From: Bacteroidota bacterium
GTDB taxonomy: Bacteria; Bacteroidota; Ignavibacteria; Tepidaquicellales; Tepidaquicellaceae
Length of the DNA stretch: 64,000 nt
Assembly (NCBI GenBank): GCA_018266845.1
Contig: JAFDZO010000027.1
Span: 1 to 64,000 of the forward strand
Direction of reading: 5' to 3'
The position numbers and the translations under genes are program-made. Positions within the stretch are counted from its first letter, which is position 1. Every line of letters starts with the position of its first letter. Below the pieces are notes generated by a model, which did not search any database, had not been told where the DNA came from, and saw only the letters and a list, made by a program, of their open reading frames with translations. Shown in pieces: positions 53,787-63,423 of the stretch.

Positions 53787-55532
53787 TTATCCTAATCTTT
53801 GCTCAAGAGCTTTGTATTCGTCCCACATTTCTTTTGGAAGGGTATCGCCGAATTTATCAAAGAATTCTTTCATTCCCGGAAGTTCACTCTTCCAGTTAGC
53901 ATTATTAACATCAAGAACTTTCTCTATTTGTTCCTTTGTAACATCGAGTCCTTTTGTATCTAATGCGTCAGGAGTAGGAACATTACCGATTGCTGTTGCT
54001 TTCGCATCGGCTTTGCCTTCCATTCTTTCGTGAATCCACTTCAATACTCTTGCATTGTCTCCGAATCCGGGCCATAAGAATTTGCCGTCTTCATCTGTTC
54101 TGAACCAGTTGATATGGAAAATCTTTGGAGCTTTATCTCCAAGCTTCTTGCCCATATTAAGCCAGTGCTGGAAGTAATCTCCTGCATTGTAACCTATAAA
54201 AGGAAGCATTGCAAACGGGTCGCGCCTTATTACACCTACTGCCCCTGTTGCTGCAGCAGTTGTTTCAGAAGACATCGTTGCGCCGACAAATACACCGTGC
54301 TGCCATGAAAGAGCTTCATATACAAGAGGAACATTTGTAGCTCTTCTTGCGCCGAAAAGAATCGCGTCAATCGGAACTCCTTTTGGATTTTCAAATTCCG
54401 ATGAAATACATGGGCATTGAGCAGCCGGAGCCGTGAAACGTGAATTAGGATGCGCAGCGTTTCCTTCTCCGCTATAATCTTTTCCCTGCCAGTCTTTCAT
54501 TCCTTCCGGTTTTTCTTTTGTATATCCTTCCCACCATGGTTCGTTTTCTTTTGTCAAAGCAACATTGGTGAAGATAGAATTTTTATGCAGCGAGGCAATC
54601 GCATTTGGGTTTGTCTTAGGGTTTGTTCCGGGAGCAACTCCGAAAAATCCGGCTTCAGGATTAATTGCATAAAGTCTTCCGTCATCACCGATATACATCC
54701 AAGCTATATCATCCCCTACTGTTTTTACTTTGTATCCTTCGTTCTCTAATGCTGAAACCATCATCGCGAGGTTTGTTTTTCCGCATGCAGATGGCAATGC
54801 TGCCGTAATATAAGATTTCTTTCCGTCAGGAGTTTCAAGCTCAAGAATAAGCATGTGCTCTGCCATCCATCCCTGCTCTCTTGCAAGCCATGAGGCAATA
54901 CGCAAAGCAAAACATTTTTTCCCGAGGAGAGCATTCCCGCCGTAACCTGAACCGACTGACCAGATTAAATATTCTTCGGGGAAGTGAGCAATGTATCTTC
55001 TTTCAGGATTGCAGTCAGCGACTGAATGCAGCCCCGCAACGTAATCGTATTCATCCTTCATAGAATCCAGCGCTTTCTGTCCCATTCTTGTCATTATTTT
55101 CATATTGGCTACAACATAAGCTGAATCGGTTATTTCAACCCCAACTTTAGATGCAGGCGCACCAAGCGGACCCATTACATAAGGCACAACGTACATTGTT
55201 CTTCCCTTCATACAGCCATCGTAAACCTCTCGCATGATTTTTTTCATTTCATCTGGAGATTTCCAGTGATTTGTCGGACCGGCATCTTTTTCGTTCTTTG
55301 TGCAGATAAATGTCAGGTGTTCTACTCTGGCAACATCGTTAGGATTTGAATATGAAAGGTAACAATTAGGATAGGTTTCTTCATTCAGTTTATGAAAAGT
55401 TCCGTCTTCGAGCATTTTGTTAACAAGCATCTGATATTCTTCATCAGAACCATTGCACCAGTAAATGGAATCGGGTTTGCAAAGATTAGCGCATTCCTGC
55501 ACCCAATCTTTCAACTTCATTGAATAAGGCAT
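53787..55532 (-). CDS. pckG: Phosphoenolpyruvate carboxykinase (GTP)
   Basis: This GTP-dependent enzyme converts oxaloacetate to phosphoenolpyruvate, the entry to gluconeogenesis. The 581 residues are slightly shorter than vertebrate forms. The P-loop with the active-site Cys is LPSACGKTNLAMM (about 245), GDDIAWM carries the metal ligands, and NPEAGFFGVAPGTN and NWFRTDEDGKFLWPGFGDN are family motifs. A good AGGAGA Shine-Dalgarno site precedes the ATG. It is a single gene with its own terminator. Confidence 0.96.
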   Translation of the reverse strand: MPYSMKLKDWVQECANLCKPDSIYWCNGSDEEYQMLVNKMLEDGTFHKLNEETYPNCYLSYSNPNDVARVEHLTFICTKNEKDAGPTNHWKSPDEMKKIMREVYDGCMKGRTMYVVPYVMGPLGAPASKVGVEITDSAYVVANMKIMTRMGQKALDSMKDEYDYVAGLHSVADCNPERRYIAHFPEEYLIWSVGSGYGGNALLGKKCFALRIASWLAREQGWMAEHMLILELETPDGKKSYITAALPSACGKTNLAMMVSALENEGYKVKTVGDDIAWMYIGDDGRLYAINPEAGFFGVAPGTNPKTNPNAIASLHKNSIFTNVALTKENEPWWEGYTKEKPEGMKDWQGKDYSGEGNAAHPNSRFTAPAAQCPCISSEFENPKGVPIDAILFGARRATNVPLVYEALSWQHGVFVGATMSSETTAAATGAVGVIRRDPFAMLPFIGYNAGDYFQHWLNMGKKLGDKAPKIFHINWFRTDEDGKFLWPGFGDNARVLKWIHERMEGKADAKATAIGNVPTPDALDTKGLDVTKEQIEKVLDVNNANWKSELPGMKEFFDKFGDTLPKEMWDEYKALEQRLG

Positions 55533-55572
55533 TTTTTCTCCTATTATTTATTTATGAATTTTAAAAAAAAAT

Positions 55573-56034
55573 TTATGCAAAAGGGTTTATCACCTTAAGC
55601 TTATTTTCAAAAACTTGATTGTGATTTAAATCTTCGGAATAAAGAATGGAGCAATCCGAATTTATGGCTTTAGCTACAATTAAAGAATCATAAAAACTTA
55701 TACCATATTTGAATCTTAAAGATAATGCATATTTATAATCATCAGTTCGTAAAATTGCTATTTCAAATGCTTTAATTATTTCAGTAAGGTAATTTTGAAG
55801 AACCTGCTCGCTTACATTATATTTCTTCAGAAACACATTAACAAATTCACCTATTACTTGATTACTAATGAAAATCCTGATTTTTAGTTCAATTAAATTT
55901 GAAGTCAAATTATCTGTAATAATTTGCTTTTTTATTTCAAGATTTGAAGTTTGTTTAAGAAAGCTATAGACTAAAATATTAGTATCCCAAAAGCAATTAT
56001 CTTTCATTTCTTTCGTCTCTGGTTGTAGAAACAT
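55573..56034 (-). CDS. PIN-domain toxin
   Basis: The PIN-fold ribonuclease has acidic residues in FWDTNILVYSF, GEFVNV, ISFYDSLIVAKA and YSEDLNHNQ, the four-Asp/Glu metal site. The frame begins at 56034 (153 residues), but ATG 56007 (residue 10) fits the domain start better and would leave an 11-base overlap with the antitoxin. PIN toxins cleave RNA, often tRNA or rRNA. It is the last gene of the queC/AI-2E series. Confidence 0.85.
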   Translation of the reverse strand: MFLQPETKEMKDNCFWDTNILVYSFLKQTSNLEIKKQIITDNLTSNLIELKIRIFISNQVIGEFVNVFLKKYNVSEQVLQNYLTEIIKAFEIAILRTDDYKYALSLRFKYGISFYDSLIVAKAINSDCSILYSEDLNHNQVFENKLKVINPFA

Positions 56035-56197
56035 ACTTATCTACAGTTATTCTATTTTTTTTCACATACTCTAAAAAATTAGCCATTTTATCTTTTTTGT
56101 CTTCCCTTTTTTCCTCTGCCAGTTTATACATAGCATCATCAATGCTTTCCGCTTCAATTTCTTTATTACGGTTATTTTTTATTTTCACTGTTATCAT
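55997..56197 (-). CDS. Antitoxin partner of the PIN toxin
   Basis: The 66-residue charged protein has a short N-terminal strand segment (ITVKIKNNRNKEIEAESIDDAM) followed by a basic helix-rich part. Its size, position and overlap with the PIN gene mark it as the antitoxin. The DNA-binding type is not clear to me. It begins on the base after the AI-2E stop codon, so the module may be transcribed from the upstream operon as well as from any promoter of its own. Confidence 0.75.
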   Translation of the reverse strand: MITVKIKNNRNKEIEAESIDDAMYKLAEEKREDKKDKMANFLEYVKKNRITVDKYVSTTRDERNER

Positions 56198-57307
56198 TTA
56201 CTTCTTTCCTTTAAAAATCTTCTTTATTCTGTTAGTAACTTTTGTAGTTTCTTTTAGCTCCGTTATAGAATTCTGATTATAGCTCATCATTATAGCTACC
56301 GGACGGGTTGATTCAAAATTCATCAGTATTATTTTTATCATACTCATAATAGGAATGGATAATATCATTCCCATAATACCCCATACATAACCCCAAACAA
56401 TTAAAGATAACAATAATAAAATTGGACTTAAATCCAATTTATCTCCCAAAACTTTCGGCTCAACTATATTGCCTATCACATTTGCAAGCACAACCAGAAG
56501 TATAAGAATTATTACAGGGGTTACAACATTATCATATTGAGCAAGCGCCGTGAGGAACGGCAATGCAGTTGCTATAAACGAACCTATATTCGGAATATAA
56601 TTCATCAAAAAAGAAAGAAATGCCCACACCATAAAGAAATCAACATGAAAAGCCCACAGCACAATGCCGACTACAATAGCATGCACAAGATTAATAACAG
56701 TCTTCCCTACTATATACCGCCTTACATCAAGGAAGATATCACCCATTGTTTTTGCTATGCTTCTTGCCCGCTCTTCAGAAAATGCCCGCAGCACCCTTCG
56801 CTTCAGGCTGCCGAGTTCGGAAAGAATAAAGATCACATAAATCAAAATAAGAATAAAATCTCCGAATATACCTGCAATGCCTGCAAACAGAGAAGTTATT
56901 ACTCCCTGCACAGAGGCATCCTGAATTATATTTTTCAGATTTATGGACTCTTTGAACGCCTTCTGGTCAAATCCGAATTCCTGCAATTTGTTTCCTGCAT
57001 AAACTAAAAGCTCATCGAACTTTGCCTGATATTTTGGAATTCCGTCTTTAAAAGGACCTATGCTTGTAAGAACGAATATGCTCGTAATATTTGCGATAAT
57101 TACAATACTCAAAACAACTATCACAATAGCTAATCCCGAAGGCACTTTTTTCTTTTTCAGCCACTCATAAAATGGTTCAAAAATGAACGCTATAATTATC
57201 GCAATAAAAAAAGGAAGCAGAATAGACTGCAATGTTTTTAAAGCAAAAAAAGAAACTCCCAGTATAAAAAGTATTGCCGCTATTTTTAGAACTTTGCTTT
57301 CTTTCAT
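56198..57307 (-). CDS. AI-2E family transporter
   Basis: The 369-residue membrane protein has about eight helices, with the family features PFFIAIIIAFIFEPFYEWLKKKKVPSG near the N-terminus and NYIPNIGSFIATALPFL in the second half. The C-terminal region has ILGDKL-like VLGDKLDLSPILLLLSLIVWG. Members include TqsA-type exporters and Na+/H+ antiporters. No specific substrate can be inferred. queC lies upstream, 11 bases away. Confidence 0.85.
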   Translation of the reverse strand: MKESKVLKIAAILFILGVSFFALKTLQSILLPFFIAIIIAFIFEPFYEWLKKKKVPSGLAIVIVVLSIVIIANITSIFVLTSIGPFKDGIPKYQAKFDELLVYAGNKLQEFGFDQKAFKESINLKNIIQDASVQGVITSLFAGIAGIFGDFILILIYVIFILSELGSLKRRVLRAFSEERARSIAKTMGDIFLDVRRYIVGKTVINLVHAIVVGIVLWAFHVDFFMVWAFLSFLMNYIPNIGSFIATALPFLTALAQYDNVVTPVIILILLVVLANVIGNIVEPKVLGDKLDLSPILLLLSLIVWGYVWGIMGMILSIPIMSMIKIILMNFESTRPVAIMMSYNQNSITELKETTKVTNRIKKIFKGKK

Positions 57308-57318
57308 TTAGCTTTCAG

Positions 57319-58011
57319 TTATTTGTAAGTTGGTCTTTTTTTATACGGAACCGGGTCTTCCAATTTTGCCTGCTGAAATCCCCTTAATCTTAAAGCGCAG
57401 CTATCACATTCACCGCATGCCTTGGTATTGCTTTTATAACACGACCATGTCAGGTTTATAGGTGATTTCAATTTGACAGATTTCAGCACTATTTCTTTCT
57501 TCGATAATTTTATTATCGGTGTTTCAATTTTTATTTTCGTATCAGGCTTTGTGCCCTTCGCAATCATCTCGTTATAAGCATCAAAAAAATTTTTCCTGCA
57601 ATCAGGGTATCCGCTTGAATCTTCCTCAACTGCTCCTATATAAATATGCCTTGCCCCTATCACTTCCGCCCAGCTTGTTGCTATTGCAAGAATGTTTGCA
57701 TTCCTGAAGGGAACATAAGATGACGGGACTTTCTTATTTTTTAAATTTGCTTTCTCAATTTTAATGTGCGAATCTGTTAAAGATGAGCCGCCAATATCCC
57801 TCAAATATTTTATATCAACAATTAATTTTCTTTTTACTCCGTAATATTTAGCAATTTCGTTGAACGCTTTCAACTCCCGTTTTTCAGTCTTCTGCCCATA
57901 GTTTATATGCAGAAATGCCAAATCATATTTTTTCGACGCGTAAGCAGCCGTCAATGCGCTATCCATACCGCCGCTTACGAGAACAATTGCTAAATCTTTT
58001 TTACTCTTCAA
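57319..58011 (-). CDS. queC: 7-cyano-7-deazaguanine synthase
   Basis: QueC converts 7-carboxy-7-deazaguanine to preQ0 in queuosine biosynthesis, with ATP. The 230 residues begin with the PP-loop VLVSGGMDSALTAAYA. The C-terminal zinc site is SCYKSNTKACGECDSC, with four cysteines. Length and layout match the family. It is in line with the CoA-transferase gene upstream (nine bases) and AI-2E downstream. Confidence 0.95.
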   Translation of the reverse strand: MKSKKDLAIVLVSGGMDSALTAAYASKKYDLAFLHINYGQKTEKRELKAFNEIAKYYGVKRKLIVDIKYLRDIGGSSLTDSHIKIEKANLKNKKVPSSYVPFRNANILAIATSWAEVIGARHIYIGAVEEDSSGYPDCRKNFFDAYNEMIAKGTKPDTKIKIETPIIKLSKKEIVLKSVKLKSPINLTWSCYKSNTKACGECDSCALRLRGFQQAKLEDPVPYKKRPTYK

Positions 58012-58020
58012 ATTTTTTGT

Positions 58021-59328
58021 TTATAAATATTTTAATTCTTTTGCTTTTTCAGTAAGTTCATCCCTGAAATTCGGATGAGCAATGTTAATCAAAAGCTCGG
58101 CTCTCTGCCTCAGGTTTTTTCCGAATAAGTCAGCAACTCCATACTCTGTAATAACATAATGTACATCACCACGTGAAGTAGTAACTCCGGCTCCCGGAGT
58201 CAGATAAGGTTTTATCTTAGAGATAGTATTTTCCTTTGCTGTTGATGCAAATGCCATTATAGGCTTTCCGTTTTTACTCCTCGCGGAGCCGCGTATGAAG
58301 TCAACCTGTCCGCCGAAACCTGAATAAATTTTATGCCCTATTGAATCTGCGCAAACCTGTCCCGTAATATCTACTTCGATACATGAGTTAATCGAAATCA
58401 TATTATCATTTCTTGCTATAGTAAACGGGTCATTGACAAATTTTGACGTTCTAAATTCAATCAGGGAATTATCATCAATATAATCGAATAATTTCTTTGT
58501 TCCGATAACAAAACTAGAAACAACTTTTCCCGGCAGAAGCGATTTTCTATCGCCGTTTACTACTCCAAGCTCGATTAAATCAATGAGACTATCCGAAAAC
58601 ATTTCAGTATGTATTCCCAAATCATTTTTTTCTCTCAAATAAGGCAGCACTGCATCAGGAATTGCTCCTATGCCCATCTGCAATGTATCACCGTCTTTGA
58701 TAAGCATTGAAATGTTTTCTGCTATTTTTCTGTAAACAGCTCTCTCTTCTTTAGGCATATTCGGGTCAACCATCGGGAGTTCGGGAAGCTCAATATCACA
58801 CTCAACAATATAGTCAATTTTATCTATATGAATAAAATTATCCCCAAGAACTCTCGGCATTTTTTTATTTAACTGCGCAACAATTACTCTGGAATTTTCT
58901 GCCGCTATTTTTGAACATTCATTGCTTACTCCGAAAGAACAATAGCCGTGAGCATCAGGCATCGAAAGATGAAGGAAGCATACATCAATTGGAAATTTTC
59001 CGCTCTCTAAAAGCAGAGGAATTTCTGAAAGAAAAATTGGAGTAAAATCTGCTCTTCCTTCCTGTACAGCTTTTCTGACATTGTTTCCGGTAAATAATGC
59101 ATTGTGTCTGAAATGCCCCGTCATTTCAGGATTTACATATGGAGCCTTAGTAAATGAAGTCAGATGGCAAATTTCTACATTATTAAGGTCGTTATATCTA
59201 TCGCATAATGCTTTTACAAGTAACTCAGGATAACAGCTGTTCGCATGTAAATATACCCTGTCGTCTGATTTGACAATTTCTACTGCCTTCTCAGGGTTTA
59301 CAATTCTATTCGAATAATCGTGAATCAT
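58021..59328 (-). CDS. Acetyl-CoA hydrolase / 4-hydroxybutyrate CoA-transferase family protein
   Basis: The 435-residue two-domain CoA-transferase has the catalytic Glu in the motif IHTEMFSDSLIDL (about 240), where the 4-hydroxybutyrate CoA-transferase has its active Glu. Further motifs are EFRTSKFVNDPFTIARN, SGFGGQVDFIRGSARS and TEYGVADLFGKNLRQRA. Family members move CoA between acetate, propionate, butyrate or 4-hydroxybutyrate; the substrate cannot be fixed here. It begins the minus-strand series ending in the PIN module. Confidence 0.88.
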   Translation of the reverse strand: MIHDYSNRIVNPEKAVEIVKSDDRVYLHANSCYPELLVKALCDRYNDLNNVEICHLTSFTKAPYVNPEMTGHFRHNALFTGNNVRKAVQEGRADFTPIFLSEIPLLLESGKFPIDVCFLHLSMPDAHGYCSFGVSNECSKIAAENSRVIVAQLNKKMPRVLGDNFIHIDKIDYIVECDIELPELPMVDPNMPKEERAVYRKIAENISMLIKDGDTLQMGIGAIPDAVLPYLREKNDLGIHTEMFSDSLIDLIELGVVNGDRKSLLPGKVVSSFVIGTKKLFDYIDDNSLIEFRTSKFVNDPFTIARNDNMISINSCIEVDITGQVCADSIGHKIYSGFGGQVDFIRGSARSKNGKPIMAFASTAKENTISKIKPYLTPGAGVTTSRGDVHYVITEYGVADLFGKNLRQRAELLINIAHPNFRDELTEKAKELKYL

Positions 59329-59529
59329 ATATTATGGTGTTTGCTTTTGAAAATACTTCTTATCAATTAAAGATTAAATGATGTTTAGAAGACGGAAAAA
59401 TATATTTTTTCTCTATGTAAAAATCGGTAAAATTACATAGATAAAAAATGATTTATATCATTTTAGATGAACTTTTTTAATTATTGGCTGTTACAAACAT
59501 AAACCTTTTAAAAAACAGGAGAAACAAAA

Positions 59530-60114
59530 ATGTCAAAATTGAAATCTGTAATTTTTTTAATAATTCTTTTTATTTCCTCTACTTCAGCATCTTTTGCCGG
59601 AGAAAATCCTAAAGAATTAAAAATCGGTGAATCTGTGCCCGACTTTTCTATAACCAACTATGACGGAAACACTTATTCGCTTTCTTTAAACTCCGGTTAT
59701 ACCGTCTTAATGTTTATTTCCTGCGAGTGTCCATATGTTCAGCCATATACATCCAGAATAAACGCTTTAGCAAATGAGTATAGCGCTAAAGGCGTAACAT
59801 TTTGGGGAGTAAACTCAAATAACAACGAAACAACTGATAGAGTAAAAGAGCACAAAACAGAAAAACAATATCCTTTTCCTGTTCTAAAAGATAATGCCAG
59901 TTACATTGCCGATTTATTCGGAGCTAAAAAAACTCCCGAAATTTTTGTAATTGATAAAAATATGACTCTTGTTTATCACGGCAGAATAGATAATGATAAA
60001 GATGAATCAAAAGTAACATCATCTGATTTAAAAAATGCGCTGGAGGAACTTCTTGCAGGTAAAATTGTTTCAAACGCAAGCACTGTATCATTCGGATGCG
60101 GTATTAAAAGATAA
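59530..60114 (+). CDS. Exported redoxin-family protein
   Basis: The 194-residue protein has a signal peptide ending SFAG, then a thioredoxin fold. The active-site segment is MFISCECPYVQPY (about 62-74), with cysteines spaced CxC rather than CxxC. This resembles the redoxin group with a CPYV/CPFV motif. The rest of the fold (AKGVTFWGVNSN, KTPEIFVID) is normal. AGGAGA eight bases before the ATG fixes the start. A second thioredoxin-like gene follows eight bases downstream. Confidence 0.85.
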   Translation: MSKLKSVIFLIILFISSTSASFAGENPKELKIGESVPDFSITNYDGNTYSLSLNSGYTVLMFISCECPYVQPYTSRINALANEYSAKGVTFWGVNSNNNETTDRVKEHKTEKQYPFPVLKDNASYIADLFGAKKTPEIFVIDKNMTLVYHGRIDNDKDESKVTSSDLKNALEELLAGKIVSNASTVSFGCGIKR

Positions 60115-60122
60115 TAAATTAT

Positions 60123-60611
60123 ATGAACATTATAAAAAAAGTAATATTCCTTCTCCTCCTGCTATCGTTTGGCAGGGCTTATTCACAGGAAATTGAGCCG
60201 CTGAAAAATGAAGAAATGGTGAAGCAGATTTTTCAGGACAACGAAAAGAAAATAGTTGTGATAAATCTCTGGGCGCAATGGTGTCAGCCTTGCAAAATAG
60301 AAATGCCCGGTCTGGTAAAATTCAGCAAAGAAAACGCTGATGATATGAAACTGATTTTAGTTTCGTTGGACGACAAAAAGGATTTGGAAACTAAAACCAA
60401 GCCATTCTTAAAATCATGCGATGTTGATTTTATATCGTACATTAACGCCTTTGATAAAGATGAAAAACTGATTATGATGCTTGACAAAAATTGGGAAGGG
60501 GCAATACCGGCAACATTTTTTTACAAAGATGGTGTGCTTGTAAAAAGCCTCATTGGAATGCAGGATGAAAAACAATTTCAGAAAGCTCTCAACGAAGTAA
60601 AAAAGATGTAA
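60123..60611 (+). CDS. TlpA-like periplasmic thioredoxin
   Basis: The 162-residue protein has a signal peptide ending AYSQ and a thioredoxin domain with the redox pair in LWAQWCQPCKIEMPGL (Cys about 55 and 58) and cis-Pro segment GAIPATFFYKDG (about 127). It probably acts as a periplasmic disulfide reductase or oxidase. It forms a two-gene unit with the preceding redoxin, which may be its redox partner (inference). Confidence 0.9.
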   Translation: MNIIKKVIFLLLLLSFGRAYSQEIEPLKNEEMVKQIFQDNEKKIVVINLWAQWCQPCKIEMPGLVKFSKENADDMKLILVSLDDKKDLETKTKPFLKSCDVDFISYINAFDKDEKLIMMLDKNWEGAIPATFFYKDGVLVKSLIGMQDEKQFQKALNEVKKM

Positions 60612-60636
60612 AAAAAATTTAAGGAAAATTTAAATA

Positions 60637-60672
60637 AAAAATCCTGCCGAGAAATCTCTTAGCAGGATTTTT
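60637..60672. terminator. Bidirectional terminator between tlpA-like and desaturase genes
   Basis: AAAAATCCTGC and GCAGGATTTTT form a perfect 11-base stem, with GAGA/TCTC nested in the loop. It lies between convergent stops, and the A/T ends provide U-runs in both directions. Confidence 0.85.
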
Positions 60673-60696
60673 CATTTTATATAAATACTCTTTTCT

Positions 60697-61605
60697 CTAA
60701 GCAGATACCGAATGCGCTTTTTGTTTCGCAATTCTGTCCAATCTTCTGCTTCTTTCTCTTCTCACTTTAGGTGTAAAAGGACCAAAAACATATGTCTTGA
60801 TAATATACCACCAAAAGCTTCTTTGGTTCAATTCAGGGTCAATAGTATGAGCAATTTTGTAATGCGCTTCCGGCGCTTCACTCCAGTGCAAACCTGCTCT
60901 ATCGTGATGCACTGTATGAAATCCGTTATTAAACAAAAAGAAGTTCAATCCTCCCACAAAATTCCTTGAGTGATTGGTTTCAGATTCTTCATCTGCATGC
61001 ACATGCTGAAGATAATTAAAGATTAAAACACTGAATAAAGAAAATTGCTGAGGTATAATTACGAAAAGAAGAGCCTTCCTCCAATCAATATACAAAAATA
61101 TTCCAACGAAAATTATCAGCACAGCATATTGAGCCAAGCATAGATAAAACTTTTCTTTATTGGTTTTTCTTAATTCACTCAGATGGTCTTTAATAGCTTT
61201 CTGTTGATAAAAACCGCTTATAGTCGGATAAGAAATTAAAGTGAGGAAATTATTTTTTTCACTGACTCTATAGGTAATAGTGTAATCTCCTAATCTGTTA
61301 TTCAGCCTGTGATGATTTTTGTTGTGGGTAGGAATCCACGCAAAAATCGGAAAACCATAAAAGCAGGTAAGCCACCAGTCAGTTAATATATTAAGATATT
61401 TATTTTTCCAAAGAGGGAGGTGATTATGATTGTGTGTCATTGTAGCCACTGTAACTGCCATGAACATTGCCCAAATGAACATGATGATATTGAAAGCGCT
61501 AAAATTCCATTTATCAAGGGTGCTGAAGTTCCACTGAATAACCAAAAGAGATGTGGTTACAAACATGAAAACTAAAGTCTTTACATCAGCTTTATATCTA
61601 AGCAT
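60697..61605 (-). CDS. Membrane fatty acid desaturase
   Basis: The 302-residue membrane di-iron protein has three histidine boxes: THNHNHLP (about 57-64), HNKNHHRLN (about 94-102) and HTVHHDRAGLHW (about 235-246). The remaining sequence forms four transmembrane helices. This is the layout of acyl desaturases that introduce cis double bonds using O2, which implies an aerobic or microaerobic life. Chain position and acyl carrier are not determinable. Confidence 0.88.
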   Translation of the reverse strand: MLRYKADVKTLVFMFVTTSLLVIQWNFSTLDKWNFSAFNIIMFIWAMFMAVTVATMTHNHNHLPLWKNKYLNILTDWWLTCFYGFPIFAWIPTHNKNHHRLNNRLGDYTITYRVSEKNNFLTLISYPTISGFYQQKAIKDHLSELRKTNKEKFYLCLAQYAVLIIFVGIFLYIDWRKALLFVIIPQQFSLFSVLIFNYLQHVHADEESETNHSRNFVGGLNFFLFNNGFHTVHHDRAGLHWSEAPEAHYKIAHTIDPELNQRSFWWYIIKTYVFGPFTPKVRRERSRRLDRIAKQKAHSVSA

Positions 61606-61729
61606 TAATAAATTTTATGTTGTTAAATTTAAGTTAGGGTAAATAATACCGTGTAGATACTCACTTATATTTACCCCACACATTAAACTAACTTTTAAAG
61701 ATTTCTACAGTATAAACTTACTGTAAACT

Positions 61730-63121
61730 CTAAATGTTCCCTACCATCTTTTTCGGGTCAACTTTAGCGGTAAATTCTTCATCCGTAAGCAAACCTAAAC
61801 TAATTGCAGCTTCGCGCAAAGTTGTGTTTTCCTTGTGAGCCTTCTTAGCAATCTTTGCTGCATTTTCGTAACCTATATGAGTATTGAGCGCTGTTACAAG
61901 CATTAATGAGTTTTCCAGCTGAACATTTATTCTTGCATAGTTAGGCTCTATACCTATAGCGCAATGTTTATCAAACGAATCACAAGCATCTCCAAGTAAT
62001 CTGGCAGAGTTTAAAAAATTAAAAATCATAACCGGCTTGAATACATTCAGTTCAAAATGCCCCGTCATACCCCCTACGTTAATCGCCATATCATTACCTA
62101 CTACCTGAGCGCATACCATCGTCATTGCTTCTGCCTGCGTGGGATTTACTTTCCCGGGCATTATAGAAGACCCCGGCTCGTTTTCAGGAATGAGAATTTC
62201 TCCAATACCGCTTCGTGGACCGGAAGCAAGCAATCTTATATCATTTGCAATTTTCATCAGGCTGCAAGCAAGAGTTTTTAATGCCCCCGATGATTCGACA
62301 ATAGCATCGTGCGCTGCAAGGGCTTCAAATTTGTTTGCCGCAGTTCTAAAAGGAAGTCCTGTCAGCTCTGCAATATGTTTTGCGACTATCACATCGTAAT
62401 TTTTAGGAACGTTTAATCCCGTACCCACAGCAGAACCTCCAAGAGCAAGCTCGGATAAATGATCGAGCGAGTTTTTTATTGCCTTCGCTCCATGCTCAAG
62501 CTGTGAAACATATCCTGAAAATTCCTGACCAAGTGTTAACGGAGTGGCATCCATTAAATGCGTTCTTCCGATTTTAACAACGCTCATATATTTTTCAGAT
62601 TTCTCATGTAATGTAGCTCTCAATTTATCAACATTCGGTAAGGTATTATCAATTAAAATTTTGTATGCAGCAATGTGCATTGCCGTAGGGAAAGTATCAT
62701 TGGAGGATTGCGATTTATTTACATCATCATTCGGATGTAACACTTTCTTTTCATCCGTAAGTTTACCGCCGCTAAGTACGTGCGCTCTGTTTGCAATTAC
62801 TTCGTTCACGTTCATATTTGACTGCGTTCCCGAACCCGTCTGCCATACTACTAAAGGAAACTCATCATCTAACTTTCCGGCAAGAATTTCATCGCATACC
62901 TGCCCTATTAGCTTCATTTTTTCTTCCGATAAAACTCCGCACTCGTGATTAGCCATTGCAGCTGCCTTTTTAAGAATTGCAAAGGCATACACAACTTCCT
63001 TAGGCATTAAATTACCTCCGATTGTAAAGTTCTCCTTCGACCTCTGTGTCTGCGCGCCCCAGTATTTATCAGCAGGCACTTTTACTTCGCCCATGGTATC
63101 GTGTTCGATTCTATATTCCAT
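61730..63121 (-). CDS. fumC: Fumarate hydratase, class II
   Basis: FumC interconverts fumarate and malate in the TCA cycle. I start the gene at ATG 63121 (463 residues, close to E. coli FumC at 467). The open frame reaches 63223, but its extra 34 residues are unconserved. Motifs are [38 protein letters not shown], the [14 protein letters not shown] segment and the fumarase signature [13 protein letters not shown]. It is a single gene. Confidence 0.96.
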   Translation of the reverse strand: MEYRIEHDTMGEVKVPADKYWGAQTQRSKENFTIGGNLMPKEVVYAFAILKKAAAMANHECGVLSEEKMKLIGQVCDEILAGKLDDEFPLVVWQTGSGTQSNMNVNEVIANRAHVLSGGKLTDEKKVLHPNDDVNKSQSSNDTFPTAMHIAAYKILIDNTLPNVDKLRATLHEKSEKYMSVVKIGRTHLMDATPLTLGQEFSGYVSQLEHGAKAIKNSLDHLSELALGGSAVGTGLNVPKNYDVIVAKHIAELTGLPFRTAANKFEALAAHDAIVESSGALKTLACSLMKIANDIRLLASGPRSGIGEILIPENEPGSSIMPGKVNPTQAEAMTMVCAQVVGNDMAINVGGMTGHFELNVFKPVMIFNFLNSARLLGDACDSFDKHCAIGIEPNYARINVQLENSLMLVTALNTHIGYENAAKIAKKAHKENTTLREAAISLGLLTDEEFTAKVDPKKMVGNI

Positions 63122-63423
63122 TTTTGTTGAATTATTTAATGAAAAGCTTGAAAATATCAAATTTTTACTGTAGTTAAAATTGCAATATTTTGACCTTATC
63201 GCGCAAAAACTGACCGCTCCCAAATAGGCATAAATGCTTGATTTTCCATATAGCGAAACTTACGCTCCCTCGTAAGTTTTGATGTTAAATCTTTGTTTTT
63301 ATAATGATGAATTTTTCCTTGAAACTCAGATGCTGTAAAAATTCTAAATTTTTAACTTTCTTTTTATTCTTATTTAGACTAAGTTTAAATAAGAATTTCT
63401 TAAACTCCAAAAACAATCCAAAA
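63122..63423. other. Divergent intergenic region upstream of fumC and the right-edge gene
   Basis: This 302-base spacer contains the second AAACTTACG palindrome and an AT-rich hairpin TTCTTATTTA/TAAATAAGAA (63367-63395) 29 bases before the plus-strand ATG. Promoters for both genes should lie here. I could not fix a confident -33/-7 pair. Confidence 0.4.
63256..63279. repeat. AAACTTACG palindrome, copy 2
   Basis: Nine-base arms AAACTTACG and CGTAAGTTT enclose CTCCCT. The loop is nearly the reverse complement of the AGGGGG loop at 33061-33066, so this copy is in the opposite orientation. Confidence 0.75.
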
